Below, in pieces: positions 54,923 to 64,000 of a stretch of DNA of 64,000 nt. The DNA comes from Corallococcus interemptor. GTDB lineage: Bacteria; Myxococcota; Myxococcia; Myxococcales; Myxococcaceae. Under the pieces are notes generated by a model. It had not been told where the DNA came from. It did not search any database and was given only the letters and a program-made list of their open reading frames with translations. Location: the NCBI RefSeq assembly GCF_003668875.1, contig NZ_RAWM01000021.1:27670-91669 (forward strand). The letters are read 5' to 3'. Each line of letters starts with the position of its first letter. Position 1 is the first letter of the stretch. Position numbers and translations under genes: made by a program.

Positions 54923-57147
54923 GAAAGCACCTGCACGAGGGCGTAGACCGCGCCGCCCAGGATGGCGAGCGCCATGATGGCGGCGTAGGCCTGCGCGTCA
55001 CCCGTCTGGAGCCGGCGCAGCCCGAGGCCCACCTTCTCCGTGACGTACGCGGTGCCTCGCACCAGCACCGTGTCGATGACGAGCGCGTCCACCACGCGGA
55101 AGAGGATGAAGGCCACGAACTTCACCGGCCGGATGAGGATGAACTCGTAGAGCTCATCCACGTAGAACTTGTTGAGCGCCGTGCGGCGCACCGCGCGCGC
55201 GAACGCCGGCACCGGCTGGCCCACCCGCGAGGGGAAGAACTTCAGGTAGGCGAACGCGGCCGCGCCGCCGCCCAGGAGCGCCCACATCCACGCGAACGCG
55301 TAGTCGCCGACGCCAGGCACGCTGGTGTCCAGCTTCACCGTCTGGGCCACGCGGGCCACCGTCTCCGCCGGGCGCAGCACGGGAGACAGGAAGTTCTCGA
55401 ACACCGGCTGCGTCCCGCCGCCCGTGCGGGGCATCAGGGGCAGGGCGTACACGAAGGTGATGAAGGCGAGGAACGCCAGGATGACCAGCGGCAGCGTCAT
55501 GTGCCACGCGCTCTCATGGGCGTGCGCCAGCTTCGCCTCCGGGGACCGCTTGCCCGTGAAGGTGAGCAGGTAGACGCGCGACATGTAGAACGCCGTGGAG
55601 GCGGTGATGAGCAGGCCCAGCACGTAGACGAAGCCGGACACCCACTCCAGGCCGTGCAGGTGGTTGTGGTGCACGCCGTGGAAGATGGCGTCCTTGGAGA
55701 AGAAGCCGGACATGATGGGGAAGATGCCCGTGATGGCCAGCGTGGAGATGAGGAACGTGGCGTGCGTCCACTTCATCTCCTTCCACAGGCCGCCCAGCTT
55801 CTTGATGTCCGTCTCGTCCCCGTTGCCGTGCATCACGCTGCCGGCGCCCAGGAAGAGGCAGGCCTTGAAGAACGCGTGCGTCATCAGGTGCATCGCGGCG
55901 GCCCAGAAGACGCCCATGCCCACGCCCATGAACATGATGCCCAGCTGGGACACCGTGGAGTAGGCGAGCACCTTCTTGATGTCGTCCTGGGCGAACGCGA
56001 TGAGCGCCGCCAAGAGCGACGTGAGCGCACCCACGATGGCGATGGTCGCCATGGCGGTGGGGGACAGCACGAGCAGCGCGCTCATGCGGCAGAACAGGTA
56101 CACGCCCGCGGTCACCATCGTGGCGGCGTGGATGAGCGCGGAGACCGGCGTCGGGCCGGCCATCGCGTCCGGCAGCCAGACGTACAGCGGCAGCTGCGCG
56201 CTCTTGCCCGCGGCGCCCAGGAGGAAGAGCAGCATGATGGACGTCATCACGCCGCCGAAGGTGTAGCCGGACAGCGGCCCGGACTCGATGGGCGTGGCCA
56301 GGGACACCGCGCCGCCCGTGCCTTCCGGCAGGGCCAGGGCCAGCTTCTCCAGGCCCTTGAAGGTGACGGGGCCCTTCTGGGCGATGCCCTGCTCGTAGCG
56401 GGCGCGCGACGTGGACGCCGCGTTGTAGTCCCGGGGGTCCGCCTGGCGGTTGAAGGCGCTCACCGTGAGGATGAGCAGGAACGTGGCGATGAGGAACGCG
56501 AAGTCACCGATGCGGTTGGTGACGAACGCCTTGCGGCCCGCCCACGCCTTCGCGCTGTCCGTGTACCAGAAGCCGATGAGCAGGTAGCTGGCCATGCCGA
56601 CGCCCTCCCAGCCCACGAAGAGCAGGACCAGGTTGTCGGCCATCACCAGCGTGAGCATCGCGGCGACGAAGAGGTTCAGGTACGCGAAGAAGCGCCAGTA
56701 CCCATCGTCGTGCTCCATGTAGCTGGTGGAGTACAGGTGGATGAGGAAGCCGACGCCCGTGATGATGAGCAGCAGGATGCCCGACAGGTGGTCCACCAGC
56801 AGGCCGAAGTTCACCCGGAAGTCACCGGCGGCGAACCACGTGCCGTAGTCGTGCGCGATGGCGTAGCGGATGGTGTCCCGCTCGATGCCGAACGGGTTGG
56901 CCATGCTCACCACGCGCCCGCCGGCCGCGTCGCTGGTGGCCCAGAAGGCCAGCACGCTCAGCACGAAGGCGCCGGCGATGGCGGAGCACGCCACCAGGTG
57001 CACGTTGGCGCGGCCCAGCCACTTGCCGAACACGCCGCACACGAACGCGCCCAGGAGCGGCAGCAGGATGATCAACCCCAGCGAGGGGCTGAACACATCT
57101 GGGGGGATGGGTGCGGTTCTGAAGAACTCGACGAGGGATCCGTCCAT
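54919..57147 (-). CDS. nuoL: NADH-quinone oxidoreductase subunit L
   Basis: A 742-residue antiporter-like subunit, the distal proton pump with the long lateral helix. FVGWEGVGMASYLLIGFWY, PLYVWLPDAMAGPTPVSALIHAATMVTAG and DIKKVLAYSTVSQLGIMFMG are hallmark segments. It is over 100 residues longer than E. coli NuoL; part of the excess is a hydrophilic insertion at about residues 220-290 (NRQADPRDYNAAST onward). It follows nuoK by 25 bp. Confidence 0.96.
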   Translation of the reverse strand: MDGSLVEFFRTAPIPPDVFSPSLGLIILLPLLGAFVCGVFGKWLGRANVHLVACSAIAGAFVLSVLAFWATSDAAGGRVVSMANPFGIERDTIRYAIAHDYGTWFAAGDFRVNFGLLVDHLSGILLLIITGVGFLIHLYSTSYMEHDDGYWRFFAYLNLFVAAMLTLVMADNLVLLFVGWEGVGMASYLLIGFWYTDSAKAWAGRKAFVTNRIGDFAFLIATFLLILTVSAFNRQADPRDYNAASTSRARYEQGIAQKGPVTFKGLEKLALALPEGTGGAVSLATPIESGPLSGYTFGGVMTSIMLLFLLGAAGKSAQLPLYVWLPDAMAGPTPVSALIHAATMVTAGVYLFCRMSALLVLSPTAMATIAIVGALTSLLAALIAFAQDDIKKVLAYSTVSQLGIMFMGVGMGVFWAAAMHLMTHAFFKACLFLGAGSVMHGNGDETDIKKLGGLWKEMKWTHATFLISTLAITGIFPIMSGFFSKDAIFHGVHHNHLHGLEWVSGFVYVLGLLITASTAFYMSRVYLLTFTGKRSPEAKLAHAHESAWHMTLPLVILAFLAFITFVYALPLMPRTGGGTQPVFENFLSPVLRPAETVARVAQTVKLDTSVPGVGDYAFAWMWALLGGGAAAFAYLKFFPSRVGQPVPAFARAVRRTALNKFYVDELYEFILIRPVKFVAFILFRVVDALVIDTVLVRGTAYVTEKVGLGLRRLQTGDAQAYAAIMALAILGGAVYALVQVLS

Positions 57148-57172
57148 GGGTGTGCTCAGGGGTGACGGGGCG

Positions 57173-57475
57173 TTAGTGCTTCATCGTCCGGATGTCGTCG
57201 ACGTTCACGGAGCCGCGACTGCGGAAGACCGCGATGACGATGGCCAGACCGATGGCCGCTTCCGCGGCCGCCACGGCGATGACGAAGAAGGCGGACACGT
57301 GCCCGGTCCCTTCGCCGTGCATGCGCGCGAAGGCCAGGAACGTGAGGTTGACCGCGTTGAGCATCAGCTCCACGCACATGAAGACGACCAGCGCGTTCGT
57401 GCGCACCAGCACGCCGAACATGCCCATGCAGAAGAGGGCCGCGGCCAGCAGGAGGTAGTAGGTGATGGGGACCAT
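57173..57475 (-). CDS. nuoK: NADH-quinone oxidoreductase subunit K
   Basis: A 100-residue membrane subunit with three helices, the standard size. [20 protein letters not shown] carries the conserved Glu of the proton-transfer axis, and [17 protein letters not shown] the second. It lies 26 bp after nuoJ. Confidence 0.97.
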   Translation of the reverse strand: MVPITYYLLLAAALFCMGMFGVLVRTNALVVFMCVELMLNAVNLTFLAFARMHGEGTGHVSAFFVIAVAAAEAAIGLAIVIAVFRSRGSVNVDDIRTMKH

Positions 57476-57501
57476 TGGGTTGTCCGGAAGGTCGCGGGGG
57501 A

Positions 57502-58004
57502 TCAGATGCGGGACTTGGCCACCACCACCGCGCCCACCATGGCCACCAGCAGGAGCAGGCTGACCGCTTCGAACGGCAAGAGCCAGGTGGTGTAGATGGT
57601 CTCGCCGATGGACGCCAGGGTGCCGAACGCCGCCTGGCCCTTCGCGTCCAGCTGCGCGGGCTGCGCGTTCATCCGGCCCAGCGTCACGGCCAGCACGGCC
57701 AGGAGGCCCAGCGCGGACGCGCCGCCCAGCAGCCGCGTCGCGGACGGCTTGCCGCGGTGGGGGGCGTCACCCAGGTTGAGCAGCATGATGACGAAGAGGA
57801 AGAGCACCATGATGGCGCCCGCGTAGACGAGCACCTGGATCGCGGCCACCGTGTGCGCCCAGAGCAGCACGTAGATGCCGGCCAGGAAGAAGAACGTCGA
57901 CACCAGGGCCATGGCGGAGTTGATGGGGCTCCGCGCGGTGATGACCATCCCCGCCGACAGCAGCGTCATGACGGCGAAGACGCCGAAGAGAACCAATTCG
58001 ATGT

Positions 58005-58008
<4 letters not shown>
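57502..58008 (-). CDS. nuoJ: NADH-quinone oxidoreductase subunit J
   Basis: A 168-residue five-helix membrane subunit. [25 protein letters not shown] and [19 protein letters not shown] are typical. The start is TTG 58008, overlapping the nuoF stop (TTGA), with GGAGA seven bases upstream; no ATG or GTG gives a complete first helix. In most operons nuoG-H-I separates F from J; here J follows F directly. Confidence 0.95.
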
Positions 58009-59348
<1,340 letters not shown>

Positions 59349-59388
59349 GGATGAACGTCCTAGGAAAGCAAGGGGGAGGAGGAGCGGC

Positions 59389-59919
59389 TCACGACAGCTT
59401 GGCCAGGATCGCGTCCAGCTTCGCCTGGGTCAGCCGCTCGTGGTGATCCTCGTTGATCTGCAGGCAGGGCGCCGTCCCGCAGGACGCCAGGCACTCCGTC
59501 TCGCGCAGGGTGAACTTGTCGTTCGTCTCCCCGGCGGACAGGCCCAGCTTCTGCTCCAGGTACGCGAGCATCTTCTCCGCGCCCCAGAGCGAGCAGGACA
59601 GGTTCGTGCAGACGTCGATGACGTACTTGCCCGGCTTCTTGAGGTGGTACATCACGTAGAAGCTGGCGACCTCGTAGGCGCGCTCCGGCGTGACTTCCAG
59701 ATTCTTCGCCACCAGCCGCAGACCGTCAGGAGGCAACCACCCCTTGAGGTCCTGCAGCAGGCGCAGCGCGGGAAGCATGCCGGCGCTTTTGCGATCAGAG
59801 GGGTAGTGCGAGAGGATTTCCGCGATCCCCGCGTCGAACTTCTTCTGCTCTTCAGGAGTGAACAGGGGCTCCGCCATGGCGGGCCGTACGTATTGCCGCA
59901 ATGGCTTCGTTGTCAACAT
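59389..59919 (-). CDS. nuoE: NADH-quinone oxidoreductase subunit E
   Basis: A 176-residue thioredoxin-fold subunit with the N1a [2Fe-2S] cluster: C-x4-C in VCTNLSCSLWG and C-x3-C in ETECLASCGTAPC. The start ATG 59919 has GAGGG five bases upstream; ATG 59877 would shorten it by 14 residues and begins like many homologues, so it remains possible. It is the first gene of the nuo operon and divergent from a PilZ-receiver gene 62 bp away. Confidence 0.95.
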   Translation of the reverse strand: MLTTKPLRQYVRPAMAEPLFTPEEQKKFDAGIAEILSHYPSDRKSAGMLPALRLLQDLKGWLPPDGLRLVAKNLEVTPERAYEVASFYVMYHLKKPGKYVIDVCTNLSCSLWGAEKMLAYLEQKLGLSAGETNDKFTLRETECLASCGTAPCLQINEDHHERLTQAKLDAILAKLS

Positions 59920-59938
59920 AAACCCTCGGCGGTAGACT
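59910..59938 (+). promoter_or_regulatory. Possible sigma-70-type promoter of the PilZ-receiver gene
   Basis: TTGTCA (59910-59915) and TAGACT (59933-59938) are separated by exactly 17 bp and match the -35 and -10 consensus at five and four of six bases. Transcription would start near 59945, about 37 bases before the gene. The -35 box overlaps the nuoE start codon on the other strand. Confidence 0.4.
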
Positions 59939-59981
59939 GGACCGCCCTCAGCAAATTACCGAGCGATTTCAACCCCTTGTT

Positions 59982-60734
59982 ATGAGCCTGGACCCTGCGG
60001 ACCAGCGGCAGCACCCTCGTATCCCCACCATCCTCCGGGTGGACTACACCCATGGCCGGCCGCTGCGGGACGTGACGGAAAACCTGTCGGCCGGAGGGTT
60101 CTTCGTCCAGACCGAGCAGCTGTTCGCGGTGGGGGACGAGCTGCGGCTTGCACTTTCTTTCCCGGGACTGCTGGATCCGGTAGAAGTCGCCGGGACGGTG
60201 GCGTGGGTGCGCATCGCCGCGCCCGATCAGCCGGGCGGCGTGGGCATCCGTGTGGAGAGCGAGCAGGACCGGCGGCGACTGGGTGACATCTTGAGTGCGG
60301 CAGGACCCAACGACAGCGCGGCGACCCCTCAGGAGCAGGACGGGTACCGTGTGCTCATCGTCGAGGACAACCCGCACATCATCGAGATGTACAGCTACGT
60401 GCTCAAGAAGCTCGCGAGCAACGATCTGCACGGCAAGGTCCCGCTGGAGGTCCATTTCGCCCCGGACGGCCACCACGCCCTCCTGCGGCTGCGCGAGGAC
60501 CGCTTCAGCCTGGTGATGCTGGACCTCTACATGCCGGTGATGGACGGCTTCGCCCTGGTGGAGCGCATCCGCGAGGAAGAGGAGCTCAAGGGCATCCCGG
60601 TCATCGCGATCTCCGCGGGCGGCAAGGAGGCCCAGGAGCGGGCGATGCAGCTGGGGGTGGACATCTACCTGCGCAAGCCCGTGCGGTTCGTGGAGGTGCT
60701 GGAGACGGTGAAGCAGCTCCTGCGCATCCGATAG
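59982..60734 (+). CDS. PilZ domain fused to a response-regulator receiver domain
   Basis: A 250-residue cytoplasmic protein. Residues about 8-105 form a PilZ domain: RQHPRIPTILRVDY supplies the R-x3-R and NLSAGGFFV the (D/N)xSxxG motif of c-di-GMP binding. Residues about 120-248 form a receiver domain with acidic pocket VEDN and phosphoacceptor D181 in VMLDLYMPVMDGF; K at the end of IYLRKPVRF. There is no output domain, so PilZ is the likely output or co-sensor. This N-PilZ/C-receiver order is common in myxobacteria. It sits divergent to nuoE. Confidence 0.92.
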   Translation: MSLDPADQRQHPRIPTILRVDYTHGRPLRDVTENLSAGGFFVQTEQLFAVGDELRLALSFPGLLDPVEVAGTVAWVRIAAPDQPGGVGIRVESEQDRRRLGDILSAAGPNDSAATPQEQDGYRVLIVEDNPHIIEMYSYVLKKLASNDLHGKVPLEVHFAPDGHHALLRLREDRFSLVMLDLYMPVMDGFALVERIREEEELKGIPVIAISAGGKEAQERAMQLGVDIYLRKPVRFVEVLETVKQLLRIR

Positions 60735-60787
60735 GAGCCGGGCGTTGTTGATGCGCCGGGCGGGTGCCGCGTAGAGTCCGCGCACCC

Positions 60788-62440
60788 ATGACGAAGCCCG
60801 CCATCCATCGTGACACCGTCAGTGGCGAGGCGCTGCTCATCCTGCAGAATCTGCGGGAGAACGGCCGCCTGGGACGCTCGAACAAGCTGGCTGACGTCAA
60901 GGCCGCCCTCGAGCCGTCCGTCTCGCTGGAGTTCGACAGCTACTTCTTCTTCCTGCGCAAGTTCCACTACATCGCCATGGACCGCGAGGCCCAGCTGAAG
61001 CTCACCGAAACGGGTGAGCGGGTGGTGGAGGGCGACCTGCAGGACCGGTTCGCGTCGGAGGTCGACGACTTCTTCGCGGATCAGCTCCTCCCGGCGGAGG
61101 ACGCCACGCACATCGGCCGCCCGCTGGACGAGGACGAACCGATGAGCGTCCCGCCGCCGCCGCCGGAGCTGCTGCTGGACGAGACGGAGGTGGATCCGTC
61201 CTCCCTGGCCTCGGCCGCGACGCCGGTCCCGGTGTCCCCTCCGCCCATGCCGCCGTCGCGCACGCAGCGCGTGGCGATGCCGGCGCTGGACCTGGGGCAG
61301 GCCGCGACGCAGATGCAGCCCGCCGCCCAGCCGTCGCCCATCGCGCCGCCGCCCTCCCAGCCGGCGCGTCCGGAAGGTTCGGCGGAAGGACGCCGGGAGA
61401 CCTTCATCGGGCTGCCGCCGGCTCCGGCGTCCCAGCCCATCGTGGTGACCGCGCCGGCTCCCAGCGCGTCCCAGCCGCTCATCATCACCCCTCCGCTCTC
61501 CGCCGCGCCCGCTCCAATGCCCCCTTCCGCCACGACTCCCGCTCCCGCGGCCCCGGTTCCCGCCGCCGCTGCCGCCGCGAAGGGCTCCAGCGACCTGGAC
61601 CTGCGCTACCAGAAGTTCGACCCCATCGGCACGGGGCCGCTGGGGACGGTCTTCAAGGGCCGCTACAACGCCCTGGGCCTGGACATCTGCATCAAGGAGC
61701 TGAAGGACATCTTCGGCTACTTCTCCTTCCTGCAGCGCGGTGAGGTCCTCAAGCGCCTGAAGAAGGAGCTGTGCGCGCAGGCGCAGGTGCGCCACCCGGG
61801 CGTGGTGCAGATCCTCGACCAGAACGTGGACTCGGCGCGGCCCTACTTCGTGGTGGAGCTGATGCGCGGCAGCCTGAAGGAGCGGCTGGAGGCGGCCGGC
61901 GGCAAGGGCATTGACGTGCAGCACGCGCTGCGCACCTTCCTGCAGCTGGCGTACGGCCTGAAGGCCGCGCACGCGGCGGGGCTCACGCACCACAACATCA
62001 AGCCGGAGAACGTCCTCTTCGACGCGTACGGCAACGCGAAGCTCGCCGACTTCGGCATGAGCCGCGTGGTGGAGGTGGACGCGACGAAGGGCATGCCCCA
62101 GGTGTTCGTGGGCACGGGCGGCATGGTCTACATGGCGCCGGAGCTGATGAACAAGGGCGTCCAGGAGGCGGGCCCGTCCGCGGACGTGTACGCGCTGGGC
62201 ATCCTGCTCTACGAGATGTTCACCGGTCAGATTCCGGGCCGCCGCTCGCCGCTGCCCTCGGAGGTGAACCCGGAGGCGCCCAGCGGGCTGGATCAGCTCT
62301 TCGACAAGGCCACGCAGGACCGCCGCGAGCAGCGCTACCCCGACGTGGACGCGATGCTGGCGGACTTCTACAAGGCCTTCCCGGAGCGCGAGTTCCTGGA
62401 GCGCGGCTCGCTCATCCTGTCTTCGGATCCGCAGGAGTAG
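60788..62440 (+). CDS. Winged-helix-like protein with C-terminal pseudokinase domain
   Basis: A 550-residue cytoplasmic protein. Residues about 10-85 look like a winged helix (LLILQNLRENGRLGRSNKL). A 180-residue Pro/Ala-rich linker follows. The kinase-like domain covers about 270-535: glycine loop IGTGPLGTVFKG, ATP-Lys K303 in CIKELKD, and DFG at D421. The HRD catalytic motif is H401-H402-N403 in THHNIKPEN: the catalytic Asp is Asn, predicting a loss of phosphotransfer. Activation-segment APE is present. ATG 60788 chosen; upstream codons are not protein-like. It is 53 bp after the PilZ-receiver gene and could be a partner in c-di-GMP-related signalling; that is speculation. Confidence 0.82.
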   Translation: MTKPAIHRDTVSGEALLILQNLRENGRLGRSNKLADVKAALEPSVSLEFDSYFFFLRKFHYIAMDREAQLKLTETGERVVEGDLQDRFASEVDDFFADQLLPAEDATHIGRPLDEDEPMSVPPPPPELLLDETEVDPSSLASAATPVPVSPPPMPPSRTQRVAMPALDLGQAATQMQPAAQPSPIAPPPSQPARPEGSAEGRRETFIGLPPAPASQPIVVTAPAPSASQPLIITPPLSAAPAPMPPSATTPAPAAPVPAAAAAAKGSSDLDLRYQKFDPIGTGPLGTVFKGRYNALGLDICIKELKDIFGYFSFLQRGEVLKRLKKELCAQAQVRHPGVVQILDQNVDSARPYFVVELMRGSLKERLEAAGGKGIDVQHALRTFLQLAYGLKAAHAAGLTHHNIKPENVLFDAYGNAKLADFGMSRVVEVDATKGMPQVFVGTGGMVYMAPELMNKGVQEAGPSADVYALGILLYEMFTGQIPGRRSPLPSEVNPEAPSGLDQLFDKATQDRREQRYPDVDAMLADFYKAFPEREFLERGSLILSSDPQE

Positions 62441-62454
62441 TCGTTGGCAGGGCA

Positions 62455-62508
62455 GGCGGGCCTCTTCGTGAGGCCCGCCCGTCCCTGGATGGACGGGCTC
62501 GCCCGTCC
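62455..62508 (+). terminator. Nested hairpins after the pseudokinase gene
   Basis: GGCGGGCCTC (62455-62464) pairs with its complement at 62470-62479. GCCCGTCC occurs at 62477-62484 and at 62501-62508, and GGACGGGC between them (62491-62498) can pair with either. No T-run follows, so these alternative hairpins are likely a rho-independent-like or RNA-stability element before serB. Confidence 0.45.
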
Positions 62509-62526
62509 CCGCGGAGACCTGTCAGA

Positions 62527-63729
62527 GTGCCGGCGCCCATGTCCACGCGCTCCTCCGACAGCGTCCTCCTCACCGTCACCGGCAGGGACGGCCCCGATAC
62601 CACCGCTCGTTTGACCGGCCTGCTCGCGCAGGCGGGCGCGGAGCTGCTCGACGTGGAGCAGGTCGTGGTGCAGGGCCTGCTCACCCTGGCCCTCTGGGTG
62701 CGCCTGCCCGGAGGGGAGGCCCTTCAGGGGCTCCCCGAGCTGGCCCGGGAGTTGGGCGTCACGGTGGACGTGCGCGCGGTGCCTCCGTCCGCCGAGCCCG
62801 TGGGCCCGGAGCCCTTGCGCTACGTCGTCACCGCGGTGGGCAAGGCGCTGGGCGTGCGCGACGTGCACGCGCTGACGCGGGAGCTGGTGGCGGGCCACGC
62901 GCGCGTGGAGCGCATCACCCGGCTGAGCGAGACGCCGCTCGCGGCGGTGGAGCTGCACGTCACGCTGCCGCCGGACGCGGATGCCACGGCGCTCAAGCGC
63001 GCGCTCCTGGCGCTGTCCATGGCGAGCCCCACCTTCGACGTGGCGCTCCAGCGCGAGAGCCTCTACCGGCGCGGCAAGCGGATGGTGGTGATGGACATGG
63101 ACTCCACGCTCATCCGCATCGAGGTCATCGACGAGCTGGCGCGCGCGTACGGCGTCCACGCGAAGGTGGCCGCCATCACCGAGCGCGCGATGCACGGGGA
63201 GATGGACTACGACGAGTCCCTGCGCCAGCGCGTGGCGCTGCTCGCGGGGCTGGACGCGCGCGTGCTGCACGAGCTGGCCGCGAACCTGCCGCTCACGGAG
63301 GGCGCGGAGACGCTGATGCGCGTGCTCCGGCGCCTGGGCTACCGCACCGCGGTCATCAGCGGCGGCTTCTCCGTGGCGGCGGAGGCGCTCCAGAAGCGGC
63401 TGGGCATCGACTTCGCGTACTCCAACGCGCTGGAGGTCCAGGACGGCAAGCTCACCGGCCGCACCGTGGGCACCATCGTCAACGCGCGCCGCAAGGCGGA
63501 GCTGCTGGAGACGCTGGCGAAGCAGGAGGGCATCCTGCTGGAGCAGGTCATCGCCGTGGGCGACGGGGCCAACGACTTGCTGATGCTGGAGAAGGCGGGC
63601 CTGGGCATCGCCTTCCGCGCCAAGCCGAAGCTGCGTGAGGCCGCCGACACGTCCATCTCCGCCGGCGGGCTGGACACCATCCTCACGCTGCTGGGGCTCA
63701 CCGCGCGCGAGCTGCGCGAGGTGGGCTGA
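62527..63729 (+). CDS. serB: Phosphoserine phosphatase
   Basis: A 400-residue cytoplasmic enzyme of the HAD superfamily catalysing the last step of serine synthesis. Two N-terminal ACT-like domains cover about residues 12-175 (LLTVTGRDGPDTTARLTGLL and YVVTAVGKALGVRDVHALTR). The catalytic DxDST is D190-M-D192-S-T in VMDMDSTL; ISGGFSVAAEAL and GDGANDLLML supply the second and third HAD motifs. GTG 62527 has GGAGA nine bases upstream; ATG 62539 is possible. The double ACT arrangement is seen in other SerB proteins and suggests allosteric regulation. Confidence 0.95.
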   Translation: MPAPMSTRSSDSVLLTVTGRDGPDTTARLTGLLAQAGAELLDVEQVVVQGLLTLALWVRLPGGEALQGLPELARELGVTVDVRAVPPSAEPVGPEPLRYVVTAVGKALGVRDVHALTRELVAGHARVERITRLSETPLAAVELHVTLPPDADATALKRALLALSMASPTFDVALQRESLYRRGKRMVVMDMDSTLIRIEVIDELARAYGVHAKVAAITERAMHGEMDYDESLRQRVALLAGLDARVLHELAANLPLTEGAETLMRVLRRLGYRTAVISGGFSVAAEALQKRLGIDFAYSNALEVQDGKLTGRTVGTIVNARRKAELLETLAKQEGILLEQVIAVGDGANDLLMLEKAGLGIAFRAKPKLREAADTSISAGGLDTILTLLGLTARELREVG

Positions 63730-63744
63730 AGACAAACTCCAAAG

Positions 63745-64000
63745 TCAGACGCGCATGCGCGCGGCCAGCTCGCGCTGCTGCACGGTGCCCTTCTCGAAGA
63801 CGAGCTCCAGCAGGGCGCGCAGAATCTTGGAGCTCTTCTCCTGGTTCTGCTGCACCGTCTGCAGGCGGACCAGGTCCTCCTCCGTCCACTCGTTGGTGGG
63901 CGTGCCGCCCGCGAGGATTTCATCCAGGATGTCCGAGGCGCTGGAGCCCGCGTTCGCGGAGGGGGCAGGGGCCGCGCGCGCGGCGGGGGCCGGAGCGGCG
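63745..64000 (-). CDS. C-terminal part of an unknown Ala/Pro-rich protein (5' end outside window)
   Basis: On the minus strand a continuous frame of 84 codons runs from the window edge to a TGA at 63745-63747. The visible part starts with an Ala/Pro-rich linker (AAPAPAARAAPAPSANAGSS) and ends in a helical segment: DILDEILAGGTPTNEW, EEDLVRLQTVQQNQEKSSKI, LRALLELVFEKGTVQQREL. No start is within the window. The protein looks like a linker plus a C-terminal helical tail. I cannot name the family. It converges with serB, 15 bp from its stop. Confidence 0.6.
   Translation of the reverse strand, partial: AAPAPAARAAPAPSANAGSSASDILDEILAGGTPTNEWTEEDLVRLQTVQQNQEKSSKILRALLELVFEKGTVQQRELAARMRV

Noticed and set aside
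51701..54946. Very long open frame antisense to nuoN and nuoM
   Set aside because: It is His/Arg/Gln-rich with no domain, as expected from the complementary strand of high-GC genes. nuoN and nuoM give clear family matches on the other strand.

Overview
The window is high-GC bacterial chromosome, densely packed, with many 4-bp ATGA/GTGA gene overlaps and no sign of insertion sequences, phage, CRISPR, tRNA or rRNA genes. Gene content and order point to a myxobacterium of the Cystobacterineae/Myxococcaceae (Corallococcus or Myxococcus type). It has an Lpt-rpoN-hpf-ptsN block, a split complex I operon, many lipoproteins, a PilZ-receiver fusion and a kinase-like protein. Most telling, a two-component pair is followed by what looks like the myxobacterial developmental small RNA Pxr.

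Region 1 (1-21503) is a cell-surface polysaccharide locus. A plus-strand operon carries glycosyltransferases and a Wzy/O-antigen-ligase-like membrane protein. It converges on a minus-strand operon that runs Wzx-like flippase, a glycosyltransferase fused to HEAT repeats, and three more GT4 glycosyltransferases. Beyond the divergent start lie a ROK sugar kinase, a WecA-type initiating phosphosugar transferase with a cytoplasmic extension, two nucleotidyltransferase-fold proteins (the second lacking a catalytic Asp), UDP-glucose dehydrogenase, an acyltransferase and a second polymerase/ligase with TPRs. Together these supply precursor synthesis, initiation, chain assembly, flipping and polymerisation of one glycan. 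From memory the position upstream of rpoN matches the M. xanthus BPS (biosurfactant polysaccharide) cluster.

Region 2 (21511-35845) is housekeeping. It holds a YbaK-type deacylase, astB, a lipid A acyltransferase-like gene, lptC-lptA-lptB and rpoN (sigma-54). Three inserted genes follow, then hpf and ptsN. The E. coli gene order is kept but interrupted. A tandem pair of lipoprotein hydrolases and dtd close it.

Region 3 (35899-47151) holds a peptide-type ABC importer without its ATPases, a PBP4-type D,D-carboxypeptidase with a long C-terminal extension, ssb, an unaccompanied sdhC, hslO (Hsp33), a phosphoribosyltransferase and selB.

Region 4 (47148-51463) is the most interesting. selB overlaps a soluble sensor histidine kinase, which overlaps an NtrC-family sigma-54 activator. 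Downstream is a 549-bp stretch without protein genes. It contains three phased copies of a 15-bp element (candidate enhancer), a near-consensus -24/-12 promoter, a structured RNA with a run of seven cytosines, and a strong intrinsic terminator. I read this as pxrK-pxrR-pxr.

Region 5 (51656-59919) is a minus-strand complex I operon, nuoE-F-J-K-L-M-N, lacking nuoA-D, G, H and I. Region 6 (59982-64000) has a PilZ-receiver protein, a winged-helix/pseudokinase-like protein, serB and the C-terminal end of an unknown Ala/Pro-rich protein.
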